Positions 11,990 through 23,235 of a DNA stretch of 64,000 bases are shown here, one piece after another (the stretch's first letter is position 1; each line of letters starts with the position of its first letter). The stretch is taken from the NCBI GenBank assembly GCA_009602725.1, contig WELB01000062.1:629503-693502 (forward strand), read 5' to 3'. A program made the position numbers and the translations under genes. The DNA is from Spirogloea muscicola (Eukaryota > Streptophyta > Zygnematophyceae > Spirogloeales > Spirogloeaceae). The notes below the pieces were generated by a model. The model ran no database searches, was not told the DNA's origin, and saw only the letters and a program-made list of their open reading frames with translations.

Positions 11990-12480
11990 AGGCCTGGGCC
12001 AGGCGAACACCCTTCGGAGGTTGAACTTCCCTACTCCACCCCGCTAGTTTTATGGGGCCTAGCTTGTGTAAATAAGGCCATCAACACTCAAAGACCTAGT
12101 CCAAGCCCGCTTTGCTATGCTTGCCGCAATCTGGGCAGAACGAGAGGCTAGCTCTCCTCACCGGACCATTGCAAATGTACATGTTGCCATGCCGGCTACT
12201 AGCAGCTAATACCAACCCTCTTCCAGGCAGATAATTTCACAGGCATTTGCGGAGGTTCACCTGGCTGCCTTGAGAGCTTGCCTTACAGACAGATACGACA
12301 TTCTTTCTTAGCGAGGGGAACCTGAAGGACATCTGCATGATGCATGAAGTAATTTCTTTCTCACTCGGGCACAAATTTGACTTTACCTTACATCATTAGC
12401 ATCCCCACACGCTTGATTTGCATAGGTGATGAGAAGGGGTGGAAGACCTTGAAGCTGTCAAATCACTCCTTCTGACAGCT
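11990..12480. other. Stretch without recognisable gene
   Basis: No frame with family features is present on either strand. A possible polypurine-like run and the TGTGTAAATAAGG sequence near 12065 could belong to the end of the putative LTR-type remnant, but no terminal repeat pairs up. Confidence 0.3.
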
Positions 12481-12579
12481 GATGCTGGGTTGCTGCTGCT
12501 GCTGGGTTGCTCCAGAATCGTCAGTAACTTATATTTTCCTCAAGATGACAAGTAGCAGCTCCAAAGAGAGGCACGAAGA

Positions 12580-12700
12580 GCTTGGAAGAGCTCTTCGTCA
12601 AGGGGATTTTTCCTGGGCTGGCCGATCACCGTCATCGCCCTCTACTGGAACAGTCTTCTATTTGGATGAGCAAACTTTTACCTACTACTCCGGCTCTCCC
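12580..12700 (+). repeat. Hairpin module, class III
   Basis: The GGGCTGGCCGATCACCGTCA-type core (12615 onward) followed by CATCGCCCTCTACTGGAA is the same variant as 6093-6140 (+) and, in reverse, 37570-37610. GGGC...GCCC can pair across the loop. It is flanked upstream by GGAAGAGCTCTTC, a short perfect palindrome. Confidence 0.45.
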
Positions 12701-12719
12701 CAAAATTAGCCTGTGGGCT

Positions 12720-13390
12720 TCGTTTGTGCTCACTCGTGGGTGCTGAAGGCCCCCTTCAGCAGGCTTTCGTGATGTTACCTTGGCCCCGCATAGCAGAAGT
12801 ACTTGCTTTGTGCAGACCCATTCTTTGTTACCTTAGCCCCTTTCAGATATACTTCTTTATTCTTCTTCTTACAGACAGAACATTGGCCTGCTTCAACCTC
12901 CCTCTCATCAGTTAGCGACCTCTATGTGCTGACTCGTGGTTACTGAGCGGGTCAGCTTAGCAGCAGGTGATGTACATTCATCAATGTGCTTGCCTTTGTA
13001 CTTGGCCACACAGGCCCTCCACCACTTAACACACATTCCATCCTCCCACTTCTTGCCCTCCGCGCGCCGTCTCCCTGCGCACTAGCCTTCGCCTGATTAG
13101 TGTACAGACTTGACTTGGCCTCCCTTCTACTTTCATGCACAGCGCGCGCCTCCCCCGACTCTGGATTGTTTCTTCTTGTGGAAAATGGAATTTTCGTGTA
13201 TTTGAAACAAAGCTTCTTGTGTAGCACCAACCTTTGCAATTTAGCTCTACTGGAGAGAAGGCGCGCGGTGCGCATGAAATTGAAAGGCAGGCCAATTCTA
13301 GCCTTACAAATGACCTGTTAACTGGGTAATGAGCTGGCTAAGGGGGACACTAATAACCCCGAGTGAGCACATGCATATCTGACAAGCTAT
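12720..13390. mobile_element. Mosaic of retrotransposon tails (families A, B and others)
   Basis: 12895-13020 (+) carries the coding end around a YVLTRGY-type signature, the stop codon and the family A 3'-UTR, closely matching 17985-18110. 13100-13160 (+) carries the TTGGCCTCCCTTCTACTTTC-type motif. 13255-13390 (-) is a family B tail including its stop-proximal coding part (minus-strand SDMHVLTRG-type reading). All are 5'-truncated. Confidence 0.6.
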
Positions 13391-13499
13391 ACTGGAAGCG
13401 TCGTATCTTCTTTGCGATTTTGCCCAAATGCGTCCAACAGTGTGTTCGCTTGGCTTATCTCTCTTCCGATCCATCCGCACGGCTGTGTCTCTCCGCTCG

Positions 13500-13612
13500 T
13501 CGCCACACAGCCCTTCCGCGGCTGCAGCTGCCGCGCCGGCGGCTGCCGCGCCGGCGGCAGCCGCGGCGGCGGCAGTGGCGGCGCTGGCGGCGGCGGCGGC
13601 TTTCCTCTCCGT
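13500..13612. repeat. GCC/GGC-rich low-complexity tract
   Basis: An imperfect triplet repeat rich in GCC/GGC encodes poly-Ala or poly-Arg in different frames. It lies just upstream of the folate-biopterin transporter gene and resembles the GC-rich islands at other 5' ends in this window. It could be 5'-UTR, transit-peptide or promoter sequence. Confidence 0.4.
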
Positions 13613-13659
13613 GCCATCGCCTGTGGCCTCTCTCTCGAAAGCCCTGCCTTTCATTCCCA

Positions 13660-14296
13660 GCGGCCCTGCACGGCAGCACGGGCTGCATTGCCGCGATTAG
13701 GCGCACGTTTCCCTTATGCACTCCCTCGCCCCGTACAGCTACCGACCTGTCCGCGGTAGCGCCAATAGATGACCGTTCGTGAGAGGCGATGGCCTTCCAT
13801 GCCTTTCGGTAAGCCTAGTCGGTGGCTGTGGCGTGTGCTCTGCGCTGAGGTGAGTGGCGCTTCCATCTGCGGGATGTCACGAGATTGCACCACCGTCAGA
13901 TGCTTCAAGCCTGCAATAAGCTACAGAATGTCGCTGGCAACGTCAATGTTTGTCATCATGAGCTTGCATCTGATCTAGTGCACATGGTACGTGCAATGGC
14001 CGCGGGCTTCATAGGAGTAAGACGTCGAGAAGGTCCTCTGCTGTCAACTTGGACGCGTCTGCAGCTGCTTTGGCCTTGGCAGCGAGAGGCAATCCAAGGG
14101 GCGAGATCTCATTGTGCATTTACTGATGGGGGCAGCGTGAGTTTCTCCGCATTTTTCACAGTAGGCATTGAACAATTCGTGGCAACATGTGTGCTTATAT
14201 GTACAAGACAGCAAGCTGAAGCCTATGCATTCAAACACCTGAGATGGAATATCAGTTGCTGGAGCGCTAAGCTGAAGCTTTTACATGTCTCCTGAG
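13660..14296 (+). other. Probable 5' region and first intron of the folate-biopterin transporter gene
   Basis: GC-rich to 13760, then ordinary composition. A 27-codon frame starting MTVRERRWPSMPFG at 13769 ends exactly at a GTGAGT donor (13850), which would suit a first coding exon. Its phase does not join cleanly to the acceptors at 14296/14299, so an additional exon or a different start is needed. Confidence 0.3.
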
Positions 14297-16908
14297 CAGC
14301 GGTGATGGCTCGACTCCAGGAGACCAATATGAACCAGTCAAAGGCTGCACCTTCAGCACGCGTCCTGGGAAAGCACACACGCTCGACCCTGCTTACCCGG
14401 CTCCAGAGTTGGACTTGGATGCTGGGGAGCAACCTCTGAAGGTCGTCAATGGCACTACTGATGAGCATGACGAAGAGTTTGAGGTGGCCATGACCAAAAT
14501 GAGCAACTTGTCAAGCCCATGTTCATGGTTAACTGCACCACTCAGACCAGTGCTGAACACTCTGGAGTGGCTAAGAACCTTGAGGGCAGCATTTGGTCCG
14601 CAGTTTGTTGCTGTCGTGATGATCATATATGGAGTCAGTCAGGGCTACGGGGAGTCATTACAGGAAATATCAACAAACTACTACTGGAAAGACATCCAAC
14701 AAGTTGAGCCTGCCTCAGCCCAGGTCTACCAGGTAGCCGGTCGATCTCGAAACGCCTTCACGTCAGCTTATATTATATCTGATGCTTTGTGCAAGGCCAT
14801 GCTTTGCCAGATGGTAGGCGGAGGAGTAAGAGACTACCTCAAGCATTGGGTGCATGCAATCTAATATTCAATGTTGAGGATTAAAGCAAGCCCTTCTTAC
14901 TGTCAGGCCCTTGCTGACCTGCCATGGAGTGTCAAACCTATCTACGGCCTTCTCTCTGACACGCTACCCATTGGAGGGTAATTACTATACTATCCTGACA
15001 TCTTACTCGCAAGTCCTTATGGAGTTGCATGTTCTGCCCCAAGAGAATCACCTGGTTGACAAATAGCTCAACTCAAAGCTGATGGTAACAACGAGCTTCT
15101 ACTGCCAGGTACAAACGCTGGCCGTACCTGGCTCTTGCAGGTTTGACAGGGGCTCTCTGCTGGTGGGCGCTTGTCCTAATACCTTGTACACCCACTATGG
15201 CGACCACCTTGCTGATGGGGGTCAGCTTATCCATGGCCTTCCCTGATGTAGTTGTTGATGCGGCTATCGCGCAGAAGAGTAGACAAGTACCAGCCCTGGC
15301 TGGTGACCTCCAGGTATGGACTTCACCCTGCTTGTGCAGATGTGGTTCTGCTGTTTCTTTTCATCTCCTTGTCATGTATGTTGTGAGATCTTGGAAGCTC
15401 ATTAGCCAAGGGAGAAGACTGAAGCATGACTGATAGTTGTTTATGGTGATGTAGTAAAGTGTCATACGGCAAGCTTGACTGAAGAGATGAGGTTGTTGTA
15501 TTAGCAGGAGCCAGGTGACCAAATGTTGCATGTTGTGGCAGAGTCTTTCTTGGGGAAGCTTAGCAGTGGGTGGCTTGTTTGGAACTGCAATCAGTGGGCC
15601 CGCTGTCAGCACCTTCAGTCCAACGGGCTGCTTTTGGCTCCTGTCGCTGGCCCCTCTGTTGGTCTTCACTGTAGCCTGGGCACTCCCAGAAGATCGGTTA
15701 CCAACACACCTCAGGATGTTCCGACCTGCAAAGGTCGTCGAAACTGGTCAGCTGTTCTGGCAAACTGTCAGGCAGCGCAGCTTTTGGATGCCGGCGTTGT
15801 ATATGTACCTCCAGGTATGCTCACCACGGATCAGCTCCACGAGCTACATGCAACCAAGCAAGAAGCTGGTAGTCCTAGCTTGTTCTGGTGCTCGAGTTTG
15901 TCAATGGTCGACTTGTCATGAGATACCTCTGCCATGTCAAATTACCAGTTGGTAGAGGGTATGACTGAGCAATGGTTGGAGGCCACTTAGGAGAGGTCAA
16001 GGTTCTTCACAAGCTTATCACACCAACTGATCTTGCACCTCTCATCGAGCAGAAAGCCATGAGCCCCAACATAACAGAAGCACTCTTCTATTGGTGCACC
16101 AGTGGTGCTGATGGTCCACACTTCAAAGAGGAGTTCATGGGGTTGGTTGGCATGACTGCTTACATTGGCATGATACTTGGCGTCGTAACATATAATCAAT
16201 GGTTCAAGCTACAACCCTTCCGCCAAATTTCTTTCTGGGCTCAGGTGTGCCCTTCTTGTCACATTGTCTAAATGCTTTCTTGGCTTGGTCTCTGATTGAG
16301 CATTTAAATGGAACTGTGTTTGTCCACAAGTGCAGTGAAGTGCAGGAGTAGGTAAAGAAGGGTGCATAGGCTGCTCTGTACCAGCAGATGCTTACTGTGA
16401 CATGTGATGAAAGTTGCAGGTGTTGATGACCGCGGGTGGTATGCTCGACTTGATTCAAGTCACCAGAGTCAATCTTAGGATTGGCATACCAGACAAAGCC
16501 TTCATCCTTGGCGATGCTGCCATTGTGGATGTCTTTCAGCGTTTGCAACTTATGCCTATGCTGGTGCTGGCTGCAAGACTCTGTCCCCCAGGTATAGAGG
16601 GGACGCTCTTTGCTTTCCTCATGTCACTTTCTAACTTCGGGTCCCTGACGGCTCGTTGGCTAGGTGCAGTGCTAATGACAGCTGTAGGAGTCACGAAGGA
16701 TCATTATGATCTTCTATGGCTGGCCGTGTTAATAAGGACATGTATGCGACTCCTACCTATCTGCGTCCTCTTCCTACTGCCACCTGGAGACGGTAGTGTT
16801 GAGCTAGCACCTGTGTTTTCCCGTCTTCCTGATGATGACCAAGAGTGCGACTCGCAACCTGCAGCATTTTCAAAGCTTGAGCTAGGGCATCCTGGCCACG
16901 ATTTGTAA
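14297..16908 (+). CDS. Folate-biopterin transporter (FBT/BT1 family, MFS-like)
   Basis: Exons: about 14297-14732, 14907-14977, 15109-15313, 15542-15814, 16053-16244, 16420-16908. All junctions after the first keep frame with GT-AG signals. The protein has multiple hydrophobic helices and the family hallmarks: LPWSVKPIYGLLSD in the second exon, KRWPYLALAGLTGA, FPDVVVDAAIAQKSR, then paired helices in the C-terminal half (WLGAVLMT..). Members import folates and pterins, or act in chloroplast envelopes in plants and cyanobacteria. The exact substrate here is not readable. The region before the first helix is acidic (DEHDEEFEVAMTK). The true start lies upstream: the open frame enters at about 14297 through an acceptor, and an upstream exon ending in GTGAGT near 13849 is only a guess. 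The tail after the last helix is polar, ending HPGHDL. Confidence 0.8.
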
Positions 16909-17740
16909 TTGATCACCATAGTACTCGACACCTCCCTACTTCAAGGAGTCTCTTTAGATTGCTGGTCCCGAGCTGCAGCTTACACCAGCATGCATCCGTC
17001 TGCGAATATCGAAGAGAAAGAACAAATGCACCTTCTTTACAGGGCTGGTGAGATGGAACTGTGTGATTGCTGAGACGAAGTGACATATGTGGCACTCTAC
17101 AGTGCTGAAGTAGATTGTCCCCATGGCATAAGTCTGCAATCAGCCAAGAAGAGGATAGAACTCCTTTGACGCCTGGATTGGTGAAATGCCAACAAGAAGG
17201 ACAAATAAGAATCAGCACCCCGCACAACTTCGTGACTTGATCATGTCTTCTGCAGGAGCTTATTTCAGAAGTGGCTATTTTCTGCAGAGTGAACGAACTT
17301 ACTGGTGAAAAGGCAGGAACATGCAGGGAAAATATTTTTGCAGATGGGAAGGGCAAGGAGATAAGAAGCTGCACCTAGATCATGCTTTGAGAAGTGAAGC
17401 TCGCCCGCACCGTTTTATTGAGCCTCACTGGTGGCAATAGGAGCCAGCCTCGACAGGTCGTTACAGCCTCGACAGGTCGTTACAATAGGGGGAAGGGAAG
17501 CTTGACGAAGAGGCAGCAGAAAGGTGAGAATCAAATTGTGGGAGGGGCTTTGACAGACCGGCTGGAAATAGGACAGGCCTGCCAGCTTGTAGCTCGAAGT
17601 GAAGGCCGGGAGCAGTGAGAAATGGCTCGTCCCGTTGAATTTGGCAATCTGGTGAAACAGCCTGGCAGGCTGAGATGGGTCTCACCAAGCCTAGTGTGCC
17701 GTGGGTGCGCTCCCTGTGAACGAGTGCTCTGACACATCGG
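16909..17740. other. Intergenic stretch with a small tandem repeat
   Basis: No convincing gene. The unit CCTCGACAGGTCGTTACA occurs twice in direct tandem at about 17450-17486. The stretch is the 3' flank of the transporter gene. Confidence 0.4.
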
Positions 17741-17749
17741 GCTCCTCCT

Positions 17750-19200
17750 GATGCTGAGGTGGCCTGCGCTTCTTCTTTTATGCCCCCCAGCTATGGCTGC
17801 TTCCCACCCGACGTGAGGATATGCTTCCAGCTCAGATGGGCATGCCGGCAGCCTACTTGTCATTCTTGCGTCGTCGAGTGTCAGCTTGTCTGCAGCGAGC
17901 TCAGGCTCATGCATTGCACCAGAAAGCTGGTCGAGCCTTAGCTGGTAGCTCAAGAGCTTGTCGATTGCCGTCCGGTATTCGGGCATCAATTAGCGACCTC
18001 TATGTGCTGACTCGTGGTTACTGAGTGGGTCAGCTTAGCAGCAGGCGATTTACATTTGTCAATGTGCTTGCCTTTGTACTTGGTCACGCAGGCCGTTCAT
18101 CTCCTAATACACACGCTTCCACCCTGAGTGACCTGTGACGACAGCTATGCAAGAGACTACAGCGAATGGGAGCTAAAGAAAAGGGAGTGGCTCTCCCGAA
18201 GGGGCAAGGGCTGTGACAGCCAGCCCGACAAGGTCCGAAGGGGCCAAAAGCGCTTTCTCTCTTTGGGGATAGATTTCCGGCAGCTAGTCTCTCGGATGTG
18301 AGGCTCCTCACTCGTAACTACTGAGTGGTCCATCCTCCCCCGTTCTGCCATAGCCTCTTCAGGCCTCGCAGTCGCTGCTTAGCTCGTAGTTTGGCCCTTT
18401 CGAACCTTGTCAATTCTTTTCGGGCTGGCTTCTCACAGCCCTTGCCCCCATTGGGAAAGAAAGCAAGAAGCCCCCATTGGGAGAGCCACTTCTTCTTTCT
18501 CAAAGCTTTCCCAGTACGATAATGTCTCATTGACCTTTGGTGAGGAGCCGCAGTACAGAGAGGTTAGCAGCCGGAAAGCAGTCCCCCTGACGAAAGCCAG
18601 AGGCTGCAGCTAGAGCACGGCCAGCACGCAGGTGCAAGAAGTGGGCCATGGACCGCTGGAGTGAAACGGGCAGGCGCACGCGGAAGGGAAGTGCGCGCCC
18701 ATAGGGAAGAGGGACTGGAAAAGCCAGCCCAAAAAAGAATGGACAATGTCCAAAGACGTGCGCGCCCATAGAGAAAGGGGCTCGCCCCTTGAGGATAGGG
18801 GCTGGAAAAAGCCAGCCCAAAAAAGAATGAACAAAGGACGAGCAGGGGCCAGGGGAAGTACGAAGAACAACAAGCACTAAAAAGAAACGAAGCAGCTACA
18901 AAGCACTCAGTAACCCCTACTAAGCAGCCTCAGGTCAGAGAGACTGGCTTCCTGGAAGCGGGTACCCTGGCCAGAGCGGAAGACCTGGGCTAGCCAGCGG
19001 CTTTTGAAGTCGGGCTGCTCACCTGCCCACTTGTATGTTTTTTGGCCATCTCTTTGCAGCAGTCCCTTGCCTTCGCGGTCCACTTGCGCGCAGGCCGCGC
19101 TTTGGCGGCGGCCTCCGGCTTCCGTCAGGGCGACGTCTTTCCGCCTGCTAGCTATTCAGACTTGCATCTGCTGACTAGAGGTTACTGAGAGTCCACTTGC
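17750..19200. mobile_element. Nested retrotransposon tails and hairpin modules
   Basis: 17821-18024 (+) encodes the C-terminal 67 residues of a family A element (from GMPAAYLSFLRRRVSACLQR to SDLYVLTRGY), followed by its 3'-UTR to about 18115. 18180-18240 (-) is a class II hairpin module. 18265-18400 (+) carries a family D coding end (VRLLTRNY) and UTR, with a class II module at 18405-18497. 18525-18640 (-) is the coding end of a further copy. Two class I modules lie at 18690-18838 (-). 18840-18990 (-) is a family C tail and 19095-19190 (+) a further coding end. The pieces show repeated insertion into one another. Confidence 0.65.
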
Positions 19201-19236
19201 TGCTGTCCGGCTCCTTCAGACCTTGTCCATTCCTTT

Positions 19237-19415
19237 GGGCTGGCCTCTCCCAGCCACCAGTTAATCTGGCCGCGCTTGCTTTTTCTTTAGGCCCCCCCAT
19301 CATTTGGCGCCTTCGAACCTGTGTCAAGTCTTTTTCGGGCTGGTTCTTCACTGCCCTTGCCCCCATTGCATGAGCAAGCGCGGCCAGATTAACTGGAGGC
19401 TGGGAGAGGCCAGCC
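19237..19415. repeat. 44-bp inverted repeat built from the hairpin module
   Basis: The arm 19237-19280 and the arm 19372-19415 are reverse complements with a single mismatch (43/44), separated by 91 bases that include another class II module. Each arm starts with the GGGCTGGCCTCTCCCAGCC hairpin itself, so the structure could form one long stem or two local stems. Confidence 0.75.
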
Positions 19416-19479
19416 CCCCATTGGGAGTGCCACTTCTTCGTTTTTCCCCCCTTCTTAATTAGTAACCCTGGAGTCAGCA

Positions 19480-20160
19480 GCTGCAAGTTGGAGAAACTTG
19501 CAGCTAACTGGCAAGGTCTGAACGGGAGGGGGAACCGACCAGCGGCCACGCGGCGGGCATCGGGCGAGCCGGCCGGCGGCGCTCGGCGGGCCGGCCGCCG
19601 TACGATGCGCGGGGAGAGCATCTTTGGGAAGCGCGGAGAGTTGGCGCCCCCGCCAGCCCCAAAAACCAAAATATCTGCGGCCCTCCGAGTCGAACCCCAA
19701 ACGGCCGGCCGGCCCTCCCCCCCCCACCGGCCCCCCCCTGGCGGCCGCTCCCCGCCACGCCGTCCAGCGCTTTTTCCACCACTCCCACAGCCGCCGCCGC
19801 CAGCCGCCCCTCCCCGCGACGCGCTCCGGCTGCGCCGCGCCGCCGCCNNNNNNNNNNNNNNNNNNNNNNNNNNNNNNNNNNNNNNNNNNNNNNNNNNNNN
19901 GGGCCCGCCTTCGCGCGCCGCCGGCGCTGGCGTCGCTGTCCGCATCGGCCCTGCGGTGGCGGCCGTGGAGCCCCTCCCAGGAGCCCGCCCCGCAGCACGG
20001 CGCTGGCGGGGGGGCCCTCGATGGCGACATGGACGCGGCGGCATCCAGGGCCGTCTCGGCGACGGCCGACCCCGACGGCGCGTGGGCGGCGCTGCTCATC
20101 ATGGGCCGGGACTAAGCACTGGCCCGGCCCCCAAGCCAGCAATGCATTCGGCCGCCGACA
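19480..20160. other. GC-rich island with assembly gap, gene content unclear
   Basis: Very GC-rich and open in several frames on both strands simply because stop codons are rare. It contains a gap of Ns (19848-19900). A plus-strand start MDAAASRAVSATADPDG at about 20029 or a minus-strand start MSSAAHAPSGSAVAE near 20100 could each be the first exon of a gene, but no downstream exon can be tied to either. It resembles the islands at real 5' ends in this window. Confidence 0.3.
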
Positions 20161-21190
20161 CCCAACCCTTGTAAAGCTGCACCGCGGCTACACGACGACG
20201 TATTCTGCCCCATGCGCCGCCCAGCGTCCGCTCCTCGTTCCGGCCAGCAGGACTTGGATGTACATATTAGCTGGACCATGTACAGATTGCGAGGAAGAAG
20301 CGGCTGAGGTCCTTGGCATTGGAGCGGAGCTCCAGCTCTGCCCTTCTTGTTAGCAAGAAACTGCCAACTGTACAGCCGGCCGAGTTGCCGTTGCAACTGC
20401 TACACTACCAGCTTTCAGTGCTGGGGATGTTGTATTACTGCCTCACGCACTAGTGATGGAGCTACTTTCTAGCAACTTGAGCACATAGCCCTATCCCATG
20501 AACGCAAATGATAGTGTACAGCAACGGCTGGAGCCTGAGAGGTTGGCTTGCGTAGTACCCTGTATGTACTTGTTTTGGCAAAACCAATGGCATGATGGGC
20601 CAGCCTGCAAGCGATAAGGCAATGTTGCCGTACGACGTTGACCAAGAAATGGGGGCAATGGTTGCTGTGTGAGGTTGACTGAGCCCGTTTGGCAGGACAG
20701 TAGAGTGGCTCGACCCTCCTACACATCAGAGTCAATGGCGATTACCCTCTTTTTCTTGACTGCATTTCTTATCCCTCTGTAGAAGTGATGATTGTCAATG
20801 CACACTACCCTACGTGACTGTGGGGATCTGTGGACATGGATTCGTTACTCTTGGCCCTGTGGTTGCTGTTGCTGACGCGGAATGCCGCCCTTCTCTGTAA
20901 GTAACTCACAATGCAGTGAGCATGCTCCACCCACCTTGACTCTGTTGATAATCCGCATGGAACGTGGCACTTCCAGACTTGCTCGGCTATTGGCACGACG
21001 CAAATCACAAGGTTGTGATATACACCAGATTGTGTTGGCTTCAGACTGCAATCAAGTGTTGTGCCAGAGCGATGAGAGAGGACAGGGAGTGAAGTACATC
21101 GGGCTCCAGGTGAGAGGAGGTAGTGGCTGCAGGAAAAGCCTGCAATGATGTGTCGAGTTAGGGGTGAACTCTTGGTCACGGAGCTCTTCA
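20161..21190. other. Stretch without recognisable gene
   Basis: No protein family, RNA gene or repeat copy is recognised on either strand. Composition is ordinary for the window. It could hold introns and exons of a gene beginning in the GC-rich island before it. Confidence 0.3.
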
Positions 21191-21199
21191 CGATAGGGG

Positions 21200-22090
21200 C
21201 CCTTGGCTTCTTAGTGTAGCACTTGTCGACCCCAGTGCATCAGCTCCGAGGCCTTTCGGACGTTGCTTCAACTCTTCCTCGGCCTCCCACCTAACTGCCT
21301 GATTGGGGTGCGCCAGTGTGAGTGCGGCTTCCGTGCAGAGAGTGCTGAGCTCGCCACTCACATGCTGCGATGCCCCACTGGACCAGAAGTGGTGGGCATC
21401 CACAACCTCCTCCGTGATGCTCTGGCGGGTTTGATGCGCGACGCCGGGTACCGTGCGGTCGTGGAAGTGAACAACATCATGCCTATCACTATGGATGCCC
21501 AGGGACGTCATCATCGCCGCACACTTGACATTGTGGGCGTGCAACCTGGTGGAGGACCAAGGGCTTTGGTCGATATTGTGGTTACGGAGGCCTATAAAGG
21601 TCCAGCATCGACACACATCGCTGGCCACGCAGTGGGCAGTGCTGAACAAAGAAAGTTGCAGCACTACTCCGATTACCCCCGATGTGATCAGCTCTTGCCA
21701 GCGGCAATCGACATCTTTGGCTGCTTAGGTCCTCGTTTCCTTACTCTCCTTCAAAACATAGCCAATTTAGGCTACACACGACATGCAGATGTGTTCCCGG
21801 CTGAGATGGGCTTGCCAGCTGCTTATCTGTCGTTGTTGCGACGACGAGTTTCGGCCTGTTTGCAGCGTGCTCGGGCTAATGCTTTGCACCAGAAAGCTGG
21901 GCGAGCTCTAGTTGGTGGCAGAAGGGCTTCGTATCTGCCATCTAGTATCCAGGCATCGGTTAGCGACCTTTATGTTTTGACCCGTGGTTTCTGAGCAGGT
22001 CAATCTACTGTAGGTTATGTAGGTCTTAAGATGTGCTTGCCTTTGTACTTGGCCATTTGGCCTTCGTTTGTTTCAAATACACGACATTTT
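21200..22090 (+). mobile_element. Family A non-LTR retrotransposon, longest 3' copy (C-terminal domains)
   Basis: This is the best-preserved copy. The open frame runs from about 21200 to the stop at 21994 without interruption. In order it encodes a short helical lead (FRTLLQLFLGLPPN), a Cys/His knuckle CECG..THMLRC (about 21317-21375), a segment HNLLRDALAGLMRDAG, then a restriction-endonuclease-like domain with RRTLDIVGVQ and RALVDIVVTE (about 21510-21590). The conserved tail (RRRVSACLQRARANALHQKA) follows, ending SDLYVLTRGF. The order knuckle then PD-(D/E)XK-like domain after a reverse transcriptase is typical of LINE-type elements in green algae and other protists. The reverse transcriptase itself is absent, so this is a 5'-truncated copy. 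The 3'-UTR continues to about 22085 and ends in TTTCAAATACACG. The intact frame suggests recent insertion. Confidence 0.7.
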
Positions 22091-22480
22091 CATCACCTGG
22101 AGGCTCGGTGCCTTTGGTTGTTGTGTCCTGCTACCGCATGCGTTTATCTGTGTCCCTCCAGCGGTCCCAAGCGCTTGCTTTGCACCGCCGCGACGGTCGC
22201 GCCCTTGCAGCAGCCTTTGGCTTCCGGCACCTGCGTGCCGGAAGAGCCCTCGCTGTTGCCTCTGGCTCTGGCCAGGGGACCCGCTTCCAGGAGCCAAGTT
22301 TCTCTGACCTGAGGCTGCTTAGCAGGGATTACTGAATGCTTCGTAGCTGCTTAGTTTCTTGTTGTGCTTGTTTTTCTTAGTGCTTCCCCTGGCCCTTTCT
22401 CGCACTTTGTTCATTCTTATTTGGGCTGACTTGTTCCAAGCCCCTATCCTCAATGGGCGAGCCCTTCTTCTGGCTTGCGC
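22090..22480 (+). mobile_element. Family C retrotransposon tail with hairpin module
   Basis: The coding end (LQRSQALALHRR..GRALAAAFGF..SDLRLLSRDY, stop about 22335) is followed by a UTR with GCTTCGTAGCTGCTTAGTTTC. A class I hairpin module lies at about 22406-22467. The same arrangement recurs at 60690-60966, where it also ends in a class I module. Confidence 0.6.
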
Positions 22481-22980
22481 AGCGGGGTTGCTCTTCCTCC
22501 TCTCAGCTCAGCTGAGATCCTACTGCTGACACGGGGGTACTAGTTAACAGTAAGAGCACCCTGTCTGCCTAGCCTGTGGCTCCGTCATGAACACCTGTAT
22601 GCATCTGGCTGGCTTTCACAGCCGCTCTTTCAATATCAGCAGCGCATTCTCTTTTCTTGGAAGACCTCACTGTCTTTGGAAGAGCTCACTTCACCAGTTG
22701 CTCAAAGAAAGCAATTGCTCGCTAGCCGGACCGCCGTGCCGCCTCTGGGTCTCGGCGGAGTGCCTCTTTCCCTGCAGCGAGCTACTCAGACCTGATGTTG
22801 CTCACTCGTGGGTACTGAGCTTCCCTCTGCATCGTCTATGTGTTCTGCAGTGTTTTGTAGTGTAGTCCTTTTTCCGGCTCCTCTTTCTTTTGCTTTGGAC
22901 ATTGTCCATTCTTTTTTGGGCTGGCTTCGCCAGCCCCTTTTCTCTGTGGACGAGCACTCTCTTTCTTCTGCCGTGCAGGG
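22480..22980 (+). mobile_element. Family E tail, further coding end and hairpin module
   Basis: 22490-22640 is a family E end (compare 30885-31020). 22700-22860 carries another coding end (LWVSAECLFPCSELLRPDV in one frame) with a near copy on the minus strand at 61490-61640. 22897-22907 is the palindrome GGACATTGTCC, and 22918-22936 is the hairpin GGGCTGGCTTCGCCAGCCC, followed by the module tail to about 22965. Confidence 0.6.
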
Positions 22981-23235
22981 GCCCGGTGCTACGCCACTGC
23001 ACGGCCCGCAGCCGCGGCCGCCCCGGCTCCCGCTCCGGAGCTCCGCTGCGCCGCGGTGGTCGCAGGGCAAGGCGCAGGCGCGGGGCTCGCCACCCGGGGC
23101 CCAGGCAGCTGAAGCGGGCCGCAGGCCGAGCCGGCGCCATCAAATTCCGCTCACAATGACGAAGGCCGACTCCAGCCGCTCGGCTCGCCGTTGACACATG
23201 CTGGAACGGCGGAGCGGCTAGCGGCCAGTGTTTGC